Origin: Sphingomonas guangdongensis
GTDB taxonomy: Bacteria; Pseudomonadota; Alphaproteobacteria; Sphingomonadales; Sphingomonadaceae
Assembly (NCBI RefSeq): GCF_900199185.1
Contig: NZ_OBMI01000002.1
Location: forward strand, 372,001 to 436,000
Length of the DNA: 64,000 nucleotides
Direction: 5' to 3'
Position numbers and translations under genes: made by a program
Shown: positions 35,841 to 43,961 of the stretch, piece by piece
How the letters are laid out: every line of letters starts with the position of its first letter
Numbering within the stretch: the stretch's first letter is position 1
Notes under the pieces: model-generated
The model's database searches: none
What the model was told of the DNA's origin: nothing
The model's input: only the letters and a program-made list of their open reading frames with translations

Positions 35841-36854
35841 TTATACGCTGTCAGATTGTTCATCGGGCTTGGGCCTGAGCGCTTCGATTGGCTCCGCCAG
35901 CAAAGCGCCGTCAGCTTCGATGACTTTACAAAGATCAGCCCAAAGCGTCTGATCGGAAGAAAGCTCTTTCCAAACGGAACGTAAACCTTGACCTTCATCC
36001 GATATAGGAATGATGCTAGCTATATCCGAACCGACCTGCGTCAATGCGATAATTTCTAGGTTAGATTTCTGTTCTGGCTTGCCGTGTATTCTTAGCACTA
36101 ACCCGCGAGCAAAAACATACGCCATTCCTTGGTTGTCGAAGGTTAGCGTCACCTCAAGAGGGATTCCCGTTGCACCATTGATCAGGCCAGCATTTTCCAA
36201 GAACAGCAGCGGTCTCACATCATCCGGGAAAAGCTCTTTGACCGCTGATCGAGCGATATAGCTCTTTGTAGCGAATTGCGCTAACTTAGAGAAGTTGAAC
36301 GCCTCTTCTTGCGAGAATTCAGATAAAAAACGAAGAGTCCGTATCGAGAAGGTTCCAGACTTCCTTATCTCTCCAGCAAGAACCCTAGCCCAGATGCCTC
36401 TCATTCGATCTGTAGAAGCAGTCTCGGCATACTGTTCGAAAACGTTCAGCCAATCTTCATCGATCACTTCACTATCGGCGACGCTTGTTCGATCAGGCTC
36501 TCTTGCTAGTTCTACAACAGCCTCGTGCATAATCTGTTCTTTGTTATTTTGCTTGCGATATTCCTTTCGGAGCAAGTTGTCCGCCGCTCGCTTAATAACT
36601 TCGGGATCAGCTACTACGCTCTCGGCTGCGGCTTTTGCGACCGCCGCGTCCATCATGCGAAGAGCGCTAGTTTTGGATTCAATCTTGGAAGCCGCGCGAT
36701 CAGCCCATGCTACTGGGTAAGACATCAAAGCGCCGACAAGCTGATTGAAGGCCTTTATGGCAGATCGCTGGATCGGAGGTGGTAGACCGGTCAGCGCACT
36801 TGTTGCGGCATTTAAGGCAACGCTGGTCGACGTCGTGCTCTCTTCTTCAGTCAT
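35841..36854 (-). CDS. DUF2806-type protein (cargo gene)
   Basis: About 337 residues from ATG 36854 ('MTEEESTTSTSVALNAATSAL'). The centre 'DWLNVFEQYAETASTDRMRGIWARVLAGEIRKSGTFS'-like segment matches what I know as DUF2806, followed by 'LRFLSEFSQEEAFNF'. The family has no proven function and occurs in scattered genomes and prophages. GC content is far below the neighbouring late genes, and it is transcribed against them. These signs mark a horizontally acquired lysogenic gene, possibly protecting against other phages. Confidence 0.7.
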   Translation of the reverse strand: MTEEESTTSTSVALNAATSALTGLPPPIQRSAIKAFNQLVGALMSYPVAWADRAASKIESKTSALRMMDAAVAKAAAESVVADPEVIKRAADNLLRKEYRKQNNKEQIMHEAVVELAREPDRTSVADSEVIDEDWLNVFEQYAETASTDRMRGIWARVLAGEIRKSGTFSIRTLRFLSEFSQEEAFNFSKLAQFATKSYIARSAVKELFPDDVRPLLFLENAGLINGATGIPLEVTLTFDNQGMAYVFARGLVLRIHGKPEQKSNLEIIALTQVGSDIASIIPISDEGQGLRSVWKELSSDQTLWADLCKVIEADGALLAEPIEALRPKPDEQSDSV

Positions 36855-36870
36855 GCGTCCTCCACGTGCG

Positions 36871-36877
36871 CTAAATA
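36871..36877 (+). promoter_or_regulatory. CTAAATA element before small terminase
   Basis: CTAAATA is 5 bases upstream of ATG 36883. No Shine-Dalgarno sequence is present. Confidence 0.55.
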
Positions 36878-36882
36878 CCAAC

Positions 36883-37299
36883 ATGCAACGTGGTCGCAAA
36901 CCAGCCAATCCGGCGCTGAAGGAACTCTCCGGCACCTACCGCAAGGATCGTCACGCCGACATCGTGGCGCTCGACGCTGCACCTAGCGTCTCACCACCAG
37001 TGCAACCCTCCTACCTGACCGCTGAAGCTCGGCTGGTGTAAGAGGAAGAGCTAGAGCGGGTGATCGCCTGTGGTGCGACTGACACCGACTCTTCGATGTT
37101 CGGCCGCTACTGCGAGATCGAGGCGCTGTTCCGCCTAACCGTGATGTCGGGTCAGTCGCCCACGGCGGCGACCATGACCGAACTGCGCAAGATGGCGGAA
37201 CTGCTAGGCATTGCCGGTCTGAAGTCGCGCCTCGCCAAGCTCTCATCCACCACGACGGAGACGAAGGTCAGCCCCTTCACCATCCGTCCAAAGGCCTGA
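36883..37299 (+). pseudogene. terS: Small terminase subunit (P27 family), interrupted by in-frame TAA
   Basis: The frame starts 'MQRGRKPANPALKELSGTYR', typical of P27-family small terminases, and would run 138 codons. Codon 53 is TAA (37039-37041). After it the same frame continues with coherent family sequence ('EEELERVIACGATDTDSSMF', 'TELRKMAELLGIAGLKSRLAK') up to the stop at 37299. Family members commonly have Trp at this spot, and TGG to TAA needs two changes; a Tyr codon needs one. Restart at GTG 37060 is possible. Without the full protein, packaging should fail. Nonsense mutation, sequencing error and reinitiation all remain possible. Confidence 0.8.
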
Positions 37300-38084
37300 T
37301 GTCTATCAGGTCGCGGGTGCTGCTGACCCACGATGCGGACGCGCTCTCTGCGTGGATCGTGGAGCACCACGGCTGCACTCCGACGCTAGGGCGCCGCGTA
37401 GGTGACCGTCAGGCGCTGATCGTCGCCACAGACGATGCCACGGCGGCGCTGATCGACGCTCACAACGCCACCATCGTGCCCGCACCGGCACCAGTGCCCG
37501 TCACCGCGACCGTGGAGACCATCGTTGCCAGCAACCCGGATGCTGCGTTCGACCTGTTCGGTGGCACCAAGCCGCGCCTTCAGGTCTACTCCCGCAAGCT
37601 TGTGTCGTGGCTCTCCACCCGGTCGTGGACCAACGCGGGGAAGAAAGCCGCTATCGCCAAGCTGAAGGCGGCTAAGCAAGCGCTAGATCACAACGCCATA
37701 GAGGCGGCGGCGCACGACCTAGCCACCACGCTTGAACGTCAGGTGGGCGCTGACAACCCGAACGTTCTGGTGACGCACGTCGCGTGCGGTCACAGCCAAC
37801 GTCCGGACTGCTTTTCTTGCCAGATCGCGCAACGGGTGGCGGAAAAGCTGCGCCTGAAGTTCGCCAAGGTATTCAGTGACCGGTTTGTGAAAGGGGTCAG
37901 CCATCCGAAGGAGTTCGACAAGCTCGCACCTATCGAGATTGCGACGCTACCCGCTGAAGCACTGGTGCTGGTCATCGATGACGTGGCGACTAGCGGCTGG
38001 CATATGGAAGAAGCGCTTCAGACGCTCAGAAGTGCGGGCAAGGCGTGTCTTGGTTTCTCATGGATTAGCGGCACCGTTGACTGA
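37299..38084 (+). CDS. Phosphoribosyltransferase-like protein between terminase genes
   Basis: A 261-residue protein overlapping the terS stop (TGATG). Near the C-terminus 'LVLVIDDVATSGWHMEEAL' (about residues 221-239) matches the type I PRPP-binding loop (hydrophobic run, DD-x-x-T-S-G). Upstream, 'CGHSQRPDCFSCQIA' could bind zinc, and 'FSDRFVKGVSHPKEFDKL' may be the flexible loop. The N-terminal 90 residues are unlike known PRTases. It could act in nucleotide salvage or nucleotide modification. Its place between terS and terL is unusual and suggests a role tied to packaging or DNA metabolism. Confidence 0.6.
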   Translation: MSIRSRVLLTHDADALSAWIVEHHGCTPTLGRRVGDRQALIVATDDATAALIDAHNATIVPAPAPVPVTATVETIVASNPDAAFDLFGGTKPRLQVYSRKLVSWLSTRSWTNAGKKAAIAKLKAAKQALDHNAIEAAAHDLATTLERQVGADNPNVLVTHVACGHSQRPDCFSCQIAQRVAEKLRLKFAKVFSDRFVKGVSHPKEFDKLAPIEIATLPAEALVLVIDDVATSGWHMEEALQTLRSAGKACLGFSWISGTVD

Positions 38085-38088
38085 TCGT

Positions 38089-38095
38089 CTAAATA
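38089..38095 (+). promoter_or_regulatory. CTAAATA element before large terminase
   Basis: CTAAATA is 4 bases upstream of the GTG start at 38100. It lies 5 bases after the stop of the preceding gene. Confidence 0.55.
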
Positions 38096-38099
38096 TGCT

Positions 38100-39773
38100 G
38101 TGCTACCTAAGTTCAAACGTAAATCATTCAGCTTTCGTGCTTTCGAATACGCTCAAAAGGTCATCGACGGACGGATAGACGCGTCGTGGCAAGTCCGTGC
38201 GCAATGTCAGCGCTCGCTTGCGCTCTTCGACCGGCCTGACATCGCCTACGATGAAGCGCGTGTAGACCACTTTTGTGAGTTCGGACAGGCGCTTCCACAC
38301 GTCATAGGGCCGCTTGCGGGCGAGTGCTTTTGCTTCGAACCGTGGCAATTGTTTCTGTTTGCCAACATCTTTGGCTTCATCGTGAAGGCAACCGGCCTAC
38401 GGCTGCACCGTGAAGTCTTTGCGTTGCTCCCGCGCGGTTCTGCAAAGTCCACCGTTGCAGCAATTATCGGCAACTACATGGCCTTTTGTGAAGGCGAGGG
38501 CGGTGCGCAGGTCTTGTCCGGCGCTACCTCTATGGATCAAGCGATGCACGTCTTCGAACCTGCACGCCAGATGGCGTTGCAGACGCCTGCAATGTGCGAA
38601 GCGCTCGGACTGGAGGTGAACGCCCGGTCAATTTACCAGATTAGCAGCGGGTCGAGCTTCAAACCCGTCATTGCCAAGACAAAAGATGGCGGATTGCCGT
38701 GGTGTGCAATAGCCGATGAGCTTCACCAAGCGCTCGACGGCACGCAGCTACAGGCGTTCCGCACCGGCATGGGAAAGCGTCGCGGCTCTGACCCGCTGCT
38801 ACTCATCATCAGCACCGCTGGCGTCAATCTGGCGGGCATATGTCGCTCTGAACAACTCTATTTCGAGTCTGTCCTGAACGGCTCAGTCAGGGATGATGCC
38901 AAGTTCGCCCTTATCTATACGATTGATCTAGGAACGGATGACTGGAAAGACTTGAAGGTTTGGAAGAAAGCTAACCCGAACTATGGCGTTAGCGTCGATG
39001 AGACGCACCTGAAGGGTGAATATGAGAAGGCGCTTCAGTCACCGGCTGCGCAGGCGGACGCTCTTACCAAGTATCTGAACGTCTGGTGCAACACAGCGGC
39101 AGGATGGCTCAACCAAGCCGATTGGTCGCGGGCGGCTCAACCATCGCTGGAGATACCGCCGGGCGTGGAAGTCAGCATCGGTGTCGATATGTCCACCAAG
39201 ACGGACCTGACCGCGATCACGGTCGGGTGGACGATGCCTGACGGTCGCCACGCCTTCGTCTCCTACTTGTTCGTTCCTAGCGGCGCACTGGAGCGCAACC
39301 GCAACTCGACCGCCTACGCTGATTGGATCGCGTCTGGTCACCTCATCCAAACGGAGGGCACCGCCAGCGACCACGCCGCCGTGCGCGACAAGCTCAAGGA
39401 ACTGCTGAAGACCTACCGGGTGCAGGTCATCCACTACGATGAGTGGGAAGCGAACACCATCATGCAGGAACTAGCTGCCGATGGTGCCAACGTCGTGGCG
39501 TTCAGCTTGAAAGCGCCGATCATCGGACCGGCGATGGATGACTTCGAAGCCGACCTTCAAAACAGGCTCATCGTCCACCCTGACAATCCGTGCCTAAATT
39601 GGCAGGCGCAGAACATCAGCGTGCAACCGCAAGGCAAGTTCAAGAGACCGTCGAAGCCAACTGGACAAGACCATCTGCGTATAGACGGCATGGTCACGGT
39701 CATTCTTGCGCACGCTGGCCTAAGGGTGGCCGCTCCGGAACCACTCGACCTCACGCTGGAGTGGTTCGACTAA
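38100..39773 (+). CDS. terL: Large terminase subunit (HK97/Terminase_1 type)
   Basis: A 557-residue packaging motor. The ATPase domain has a Walker A-like 'LLPRGSAKST' (about residues 108-117) and Walker B 'WCAIADELHQ' (about 201-210), then the coupling motif 'LLLIISTAG'. The nuclease domain starts 'VSIGVDMSTKTDLTAITVGW' (about 360) with catalytic Asp residues, and ends near 'DHLRIDGMVTVILAHAG'. It starts at GTG 38100, 4 bases after a CTAAATA element. It would work with terS, which is interrupted here. Confidence 0.93.
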   Translation: MLPKFKRKSFSFRAFEYAQKVIDGRIDASWQVRAQCQRSLALFDRPDIAYDEARVDHFCEFGQALPHVIGPLAGECFCFEPWQLFLFANIFGFIVKATGLRLHREVFALLPRGSAKSTVAAIIGNYMAFCEGEGGAQVLSGATSMDQAMHVFEPARQMALQTPAMCEALGLEVNARSIYQISSGSSFKPVIAKTKDGGLPWCAIADELHQALDGTQLQAFRTGMGKRRGSDPLLLIISTAGVNLAGICRSEQLYFESVLNGSVRDDAKFALIYTIDLGTDDWKDLKVWKKANPNYGVSVDETHLKGEYEKALQSPAAQADALTKYLNVWCNTAAGWLNQADWSRAAQPSLEIPPGVEVSIGVDMSTKTDLTAITVGWTMPDGRHAFVSYLFVPSGALERNRNSTAYADWIASGHLIQTEGTASDHAAVRDKLKELLKTYRVQVIHYDEWEANTIMQELAADGANVVAFSLKAPIIGPAMDDFEADLQNRLIVHPDNPCLNWQAQNISVQPQGKFKRPSKPTGQDHLRIDGMVTVILAHAGLRVAAPEPLDLTLEWFD

Positions 39774-39782
39774 GCCGTTCGT

Positions 39783-39789
39783 CTAAATA
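39783..39789 (+). promoter_or_regulatory. CTAAATA element before portal gene
   Basis: CTAAATA is 4 bases upstream of ATG 39794. No ribosome site is visible. Confidence 0.55.
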
Positions 39790-39793
39790 CCGG

Positions 39794-40999
39794 ATGGGAA
39801 AACTATCAGATTGGTTCTTCGGTCCGCTCGAAACGAAGTCAGAGACGATCACGCCACATAGCGAAGCATATGTCGAAGATCGTATGCTTTCGATGGACGC
39901 GGGCGGCTTCACCAGCGTCGCTTACGCGTGCGCTCAGATCATCAGTCAGGGGCTGGCACTACCGCCCGCCTATGTGCAGCGGGTCACTGGCACCGGCCGT
40001 GAGTTCGCTACCAAGCACCCGCTCTACAACCTCCTTAATGCCAAGCCGAACCGCACGCAGTGCAGTTATGAGTTCCGCGAAGTCATGGGATGGCAAGCCG
40101 CTCTCCACGGCAACGCCTACGCGTGGATTAACCGCGCCCGCAATGGCGAGGTGCTTGAGCTTGTTCCGCTCGACCACAGCGAAGTCAGTCGCATCGATCC
40201 CGTCGAGCTAGGCGCAGCCCCCACGTTCAACGTTGGCGGGCGCACCTACGACACCCGCAACATCTGGCACTTCAAGGGACCATCGGCACACCGTCGTGGC
40301 GGGCTGGTGACTTCGGCAGAGGCACGCCGCGCCATCACCCTGATGTCGGTGGCGGAGTCCTTTGGAACCGACCTGTTCGCCAACCGGGCCGCGCTCGAAG
40401 GCATCATGAGTATCGACGGGGCGGCGAGCAAGGAACAACTAGACCAGCTTCGAACGCAGATGAGGGAGCGCCACACCGGGGCGGGCAAGCGTGGTCGCAC
40501 CGCCTTCATCCCGGCTCCGGTCAAGTATCAGGCGCTATCTGCGACCGCGACGGACAGTCAGTGGCTGGAGACCCGCCGCTACCAGATCGAAGAGATTTGT
40601 CGCTACTTCCGCGTCTCGCCCACGAAGGTGTTCCACACGCTTGGCAGTCAGTCCTACTCCAGCGTCGAGCAAGCGCACATCGCGCACGATCAGGACACGG
40701 ACGCTCACTGGCACGCCCGCTTTGCGCAGTCAGCGACCAACAACCTGTTGAGCGACTCTGACCGCGCGGCCGGATACTCTGTCGTTATCGACAATCGCGA
40801 CTACCTACGTGGCACCGCTAATGAGCGCGCCGACTATTACAACAAAGGCCTGACGGGTGGTTGGCTGACACAGAACGAAGCGCGGGAAGCTGAAGGCTAC
40901 GCGCTCTCTAATGATCCCGACGCCAATCGTCTGAGACCGGCCGCAAACTTGTTCGGCTCGGTCGCACCGGCAAACAAAAAGACGCCGGAACCTAAATAG
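39794..40999 (+). CDS. Portal protein (HK97 family)
   Basis: A 401-residue protein that forms the dodecameric DNA gate of the capsid. It starts 'MGKLSDWFFGPLETKSETIT' and shows portal segments 'VAYACAQIISQGLALPPAYV', 'HPLYNLLNAKPNRTQCSYEFREVMGWQAALHGNAYAWI'-type sequence, 'FKGPSAHRRGGLVTSAEA' and 'YFRVSPTKVF'. The ATG at 39794 is chosen because the family N-terminus begins there and a CTAAATA element precedes it. The stop TAG overlaps the next CTAAATA. Confidence 0.93.
   Translation: MGKLSDWFFGPLETKSETITPHSEAYVEDRMLSMDAGGFTSVAYACAQIISQGLALPPAYVQRVTGTGREFATKHPLYNLLNAKPNRTQCSYEFREVMGWQAALHGNAYAWINRARNGEVLELVPLDHSEVSRIDPVELGAAPTFNVGGRTYDTRNIWHFKGPSAHRRGGLVTSAEARRAITLMSVAESFGTDLFANRAALEGIMSIDGAASKEQLDQLRTQMRERHTGAGKRGRTAFIPAPVKYQALSATATDSQWLETRRYQIEEICRYFRVSPTKVFHTLGSQSYSSVEQAHIAHDQDTDAHWHARFAQSATNNLLSDSDRAAGYSVVIDNRDYLRGTANERADYYNKGLTGGWLTQNEAREAEGYALSNDPDANRLRPAANLFGSVAPANKKTPEPK
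40992..40998 (+). promoter_or_regulatory. CTAAATA element before protease gene
   Basis: CTAAATA is 5 bases upstream of ATG 41004 and overlaps the last codons of the portal gene; the portal stop TAG is part of CTAAATAG. Confidence 0.55.
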
Positions 41000-41003
41000 G
41001 ATC

Positions 41004-41696
41004 ATGGAAACAAAAGTGATCCGCACCTCACTGGAGGTGAAGTCCGTCGAAGACAATGACGGCAAGATGACCTTTAGCGGTTATGCCTCCACGTTCGGCA
41101 ATGTCGATCACGTCGGCGATGTCGTTGAAGCTGGCGCCTACAAGTCCACCATTGCCCACCACAGCGACACTGGCACCATGCCCGCGATGTGGCTCAACCA
41201 CGAATACAAGGGCATTCCGGTTGGTGTGTGGAAGTCGATGCGCGAAGACGCGAAGGGGCTCTTCGTTGAAGGCGAACTGATCGACACAGCGGCGGGCCGG
41301 GACATTTACGCAGCCCTAAAGGCAGGCGCGATCAAGTCACTTTCAATCGGCTATCGCGTAACCGGTTATGAGCACAAGGGCGGCAACCGTCACATCACGG
41401 GCGCCCACCTTGACGAAGTGTCGGTTGTGACCCGTCCGGTCAACGAACAAGCGCAGATCGTCGCTGTCAAATCGTTGCCTGACAACCTTGAAGCGATGCT
41501 CAACGACGCTGGTTTCTCCGCTGATGCAATCGCCGCCCTGATGGCGTCGCGTGACGATCCGCAGACTGAGGCTGATGACGCAGATAAGAGCGTCGAAGCA
41601 ACAATCGAAACTGAAGAAAACGCTAAATACGATGAGGCGGCGATCATGGCCGCAATCGAGAAACTGGCAACGGCCATGAAGGAGACGAATGTCTGA
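41004..41696 (+). CDS. HK97-type prohead protease
   Basis: A 230-residue serine protease of the U35/S78 family that processes the capsid during head maturation. 'FSGYASTFGNVDHVGDVVEAGAY' opens the domain. 'AMWLNHEYKGIPVGVW' holds the catalytic His (about residue 68), and 'AGAIKSLSIGYRV' the catalytic Ser (about 113). 'LDEVSVVTRPVNEQAQI' closes it, and an acidic tail follows. It overlaps the capsid gene start by 8 bases. Confidence 0.92.
   Translation: METKVIRTSLEVKSVEDNDGKMTFSGYASTFGNVDHVGDVVEAGAYKSTIAHHSDTGTMPAMWLNHEYKGIPVGVWKSMREDAKGLFVEGELIDTAAGRDIYAALKAGAIKSLSIGYRVTGYEHKGGNRHITGAHLDEVSVVTRPVNEQAQIVAVKSLPDNLEAMLNDAGFSADAIAALMASRDDPQTEADDADKSVEATIETEENAKYDEAAIMAAIEKLATAMKETNV
41623..41629 (+). 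promoter_or_regulatory. CTAAATA element upstream of capsid gene
   Basis: This copy lies inside the end of the protease gene, 59 bases upstream of capsid ATG 41689, which has its own AAGGAG ribosome site. If it is a promoter it would give a capsid mRNA with a leader. Confidence 0.4.
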
Positions 41697-42825
41697 TAAT
41701 CTGATCGACAAGCTGAACACACTTGCAAACGAGTTCAAGTCGGCGCTTGAGCGTAACGACGAAGCCGCTACGGAGCGCCTGAACACCGCCATCAGCACTC
41801 TTGAAGCCAAGATGCGCGCTGATGAGGCTGACGCCAATCGCGTCACCACCAACGGTAGCGCGGCTGATGAGGCTGAAGTGAAGGGCTTCCGTGACTTCCT
41901 GATCACGCGCGAAGTCAAGGCGATGTCGGCGACCGTCAACCCGACCACCGATGGTGGCGTGACGATCCCGAAAGTCATTGCGGCCGACATCCGCAAGTAT
42001 GTCACTGACCGTTCGGTCATGCGCAAGCTTGCGCAGGTTCTGACCGTGACCACGCCGGACTTCCACATCCCCGTTCAGACTGGCGGCGCTGGTGCAGAGT
42101 GGGTTGGTGAGACGACCCGCAACACAACTGGCACGCCGACCATCGAAAAGGTTGTGCCGCCCATCGGTGAGATTAGCGCCCGCGCTCTGATCACGCAGCA
42201 GTTGCTTGAGGATTCTCAGTTCGACCTTCAGCCGTTCCTCGTTGCCTCGCTTGGCGACAAGTTCGATGAAGCTACGGGCACCGCGTTCGTGCTCGGCGAC
42301 GGCACCAACAAGCCGAAGGGTCTGTTCACCTACGCGACCGCTGCCACGACCGACAAGGCTGGCACGCGTCCGTTCGGCACCTTCCAGCACGTCGCCTCTG
42401 GCGTGTCTGGCGGTCTTGGTGACCTCGATAAGCTGATTGATCTTGTCCACAGCCTCAAGGCCGGTCACCGCGCCAATGCGAGCTTTGTGATGAGCAAGGC
42501 GACGCTTGGTGATTACCGCAAGCTGAAGGACTCGAATGGTCAGTATATCTGGCAGCCGTCCACGCAGGCTGGACTTCCGTCCACGTTGCTTGGCTACCCG
42601 GTTTTCGAAGACGAAAACGTAGCTGAGAAGGGCACCGCGAACGGCCTTGCTGCTGCGTTCGGCGACTTCCGCGCGGCTTACACCATCGTTGATCGCGTAA
42701 GCATGACCACGCTGGTGAACCCGTATTCGTTCGATCCCTTTATCGCGATCAGCGCCCGCGCCCGCGTGGGTGGTTGTGCGACGGACACCACGGCGCTCAA
42801 GTTCCTGAAGCTGTCCGTTTCGTAA
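41689..42825 (+). CDS. Major capsid protein (HK97 fold)
   Basis: A 378-residue protein. The first 65 residues are a coiled-coil scaffold-like delta domain ('LIDKLNTLANEFKSALERND'). The HK97 domain starts near 'VNPTTDGGVTIPKVIAADI', followed by 'VPPIGEISARALITQQLLEDSQFDLQPFL', 'GTAFVLGDGTNKPKGLFTY' and 'TLLGYPVFEDENVA'. The N-terminus is presumably cleaved by the upstream protease. An AAGGAG site lies 6 bases before the ATG, and a strong hairpin follows the gene. Confidence 0.95.
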   Translation: MSDNLIDKLNTLANEFKSALERNDEAATERLNTAISTLEAKMRADEADANRVTTNGSAADEAEVKGFRDFLITREVKAMSATVNPTTDGGVTIPKVIAADIRKYVTDRSVMRKLAQVLTVTTPDFHIPVQTGGAGAEWVGETTRNTTGTPTIEKVVPPIGEISARALITQQLLEDSQFDLQPFLVASLGDKFDEATGTAFVLGDGTNKPKGLFTYATAATTDKAGTRPFGTFQHVASGVSGGLGDLDKLIDLVHSLKAGHRANASFVMSKATLGDYRKLKDSNGQYIWQPSTQAGLPSTLLGYPVFEDENVAEKGTANGLAAAFGDFRAAYTIVDRVSMTTLVNPYSFDPFIAISARARVGGCATDTTALKFLKLSVS

Positions 42826-42848
42826 TCGAAGTCTCCTAGAAGGGAAGC

Positions 42849-42882
42849 AAAGGCTCGGCATCAGCGATGATGTCGGGCCTTT
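42849..42882 (+). terminator. Hairpin terminator after capsid gene
   Basis: AAAGGC at 42849-42854 pairs with GCCTTT at 42877-42882, extended inside by CATCA / TGATG, followed by TTTGTCC. A terminator after the capsid gene would lower expression of the downstream connector genes. The next CTAAATA begins 3 bases later. Confidence 0.75.
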
Positions 42883-42885
42883 GTC

Positions 42886-42892
42886 CTAAATA
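42886..42892 (+). promoter_or_regulatory. CTAAATA element before connector gene
   Basis: CTAAATA is 5 bases upstream of ATG 42898, directly after the capsid terminator hairpin. No ribosome site is visible. Confidence 0.55.
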
Positions 42893-42897
42893 CCACC

Positions 42898-43200
42898 ATG
42901 GAAGTTTTGATCGAAACACAGCTACGCGAGTGGTGCCGCCTTGAAGAGGGCGTCGATACCCTGACACTGACCATGTTGGAAAGCGCCGCAATCGACGTGA
43001 TCGAACACCAACTGAACGGTCGCATTCGCCCCTACGTGGACGAAGAGGGCGCGACGGTGACGCCTCTAATCAGTGAGTCGATCAAGCACGCAATCTCCGT
43101 CTATGTCGGTGCTCACTTCAACGACCGTGACGGTGCAGTTGATGAGGCGATGCGGGCTGTAACCCGGCTTTGCGCAGTCCACCGGAACTACTGTCTGTGA
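42898..43200 (+). CDS. Head-tail connector (HK97 gp6-like)
   Basis: A 100-residue helical protein. 'LREWCRLEEGVDTLTLTMLESAAIDVIEHQLNGRI' is the start typical of gp6-like connector proteins, which form the ring below the portal. Its stop overlaps the start of the next gene (GTGA). Position after the capsid gene supports the call. Confidence 0.85.
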   Translation: MEVLIETQLREWCRLEEGVDTLTLTMLESAAIDVIEHQLNGRIRPYVDEEGATVTPLISESIKHAISVYVGAHFNDRDGAVDEAMRAVTRLCAVHRNYCL

Positions 43201-43514
43201 CGATCCGCAGCGGGTCACTTGACCGTTCCCTCACACTCTCGACCGAAACACAGACGCGCGACAACGTTGCGCAGATAGTGTCCACGTGGACGGTCGTAGC
43301 CACCGCCTGGTCAGAGCGTCTGGAGCTTCGCTGGAGCGACGTGGAGCGCCTTGGGGTTTCGGAGCGTCAAGCAGCCGCCCGCTACCGCATACGGTGGCGC
43401 ACGGGCGTCACAGTGGGGATGCGCGCCACCGTGGATGGTCAGCACTACCGCGTCAGGGGCGTTGCGCCGGAGGGGCGCCGGGATGCGCTGGTGCTGACGC
43501 TGGTCAGCGAGTGA
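43197..43514 (+). CDS. Head-tail adaptor/closure protein
   Basis: 105 residues from GTG 43197, overlapping the previous stop. 'RDNVAQIVSTWTVVATAWSERLELRWSDVE' and 'RIRWRTGVTVGMRATVDGQHYRVRGVAPEGRRDALVLTL' match the small beta-barrel head-closure proteins (SPP1 gp16/HK97 gp7 type), which stop DNA leakage from the filled head. Its stop overlaps the next GTG. Confidence 0.85.
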   Translation: MTIRSGSLDRSLTLSTETQTRDNVAQIVSTWTVVATAWSERLELRWSDVERLGVSERQAAARYRIRWRTGVTVGMRATVDGQHYRVRGVAPEGRRDALVLTLVSE

Positions 43515-43954
43515 GCGCGACCGCCAACCTACGCGGCTTCAAGGAGCTTCAGCAGCGCCTACGGAACTTAGCCGACAAGGAAGCCACACAGGCCGGTCAG
43601 GCGGCGGTGCGTGCCGCCGCAAAGGAAGTCGCGAAGAAGATTGAAGCCGCCGCTCCGGACGGCCCCCGCGCGGAAGGTCAGACGGTGAAGCGGCGCGGCA
43701 AGGGCGGGAGCTACGACAGCGCCCACCGCAAGATCAGGAATCACGTCATCGTCCGCAAAGGGCGCCCGCAAAAGACCACAATGGTGCGCGCGCTCATCGG
43801 CATCGACACCATTCACGCCCACATGGTCGAATACGGGACCATCCACCAAGAGCCGCAGCCGTTCGCCGGGCGCACGCTGGAGCGTGAGACGCAAGCGGCT
43901 ATCGACACTATGGCGAAGACGCTCGACCGGCGTCTGATTAAGCGTGGCGTCTAA
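43511..43954 (+). CDS. HK97 gp10-family tail completion protein
   Basis: 147 residues from GTG 43511. 'LRGFKELQQRLRNLADKEATQAGQAAVRAAAKEVAKKIEAAAP' is the HK97 gp10 N-terminal helix. The basic linker 'RRGKGGSYDSAHRKIRNHV' and 'HAHMVEYGTIHQEPQPFAGRTLE' (the EYGT segment) are characteristic. It joins head and tail. Its TAA stop lies inside the next CTAAATA element. Confidence 0.9.
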   Translation: MSATANLRGFKELQQRLRNLADKEATQAGQAAVRAAAKEVAKKIEAAAPDGPRAEGQTVKRRGKGGSYDSAHRKIRNHVIVRKGRPQKTTMVRALIGIDTIHAHMVEYGTIHQEPQPFAGRTLERETQAAIDTMAKTLDRRLIKRGV

Positions 43955-43957
43955 ATA
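43951..43957 (+). promoter_or_regulatory. CTAAATA element before tail completion gene
   Basis: CTAAATA is 4 bases upstream of ATG 43962. It contains the TAA stop of the gp10-like gene. Confidence 0.55.
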
Positions 43958-43961
43958 GTCG

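Noticed and set aside
37039..37041. Stop-codon recoding of TAA in the whole phage
   Set aside because: Many other phage genes end at TAA in the expected place (for example 43954, 45256, 48049), so a general recoding of TAA does not fit.
38078..38095. TTGACT before terL as a -35 box for the CTAAATA
   Set aside because: The spacing to CTAAATA is only about 5-6 bases, far too short for a sigma-70 promoter, and other copies have no such box.
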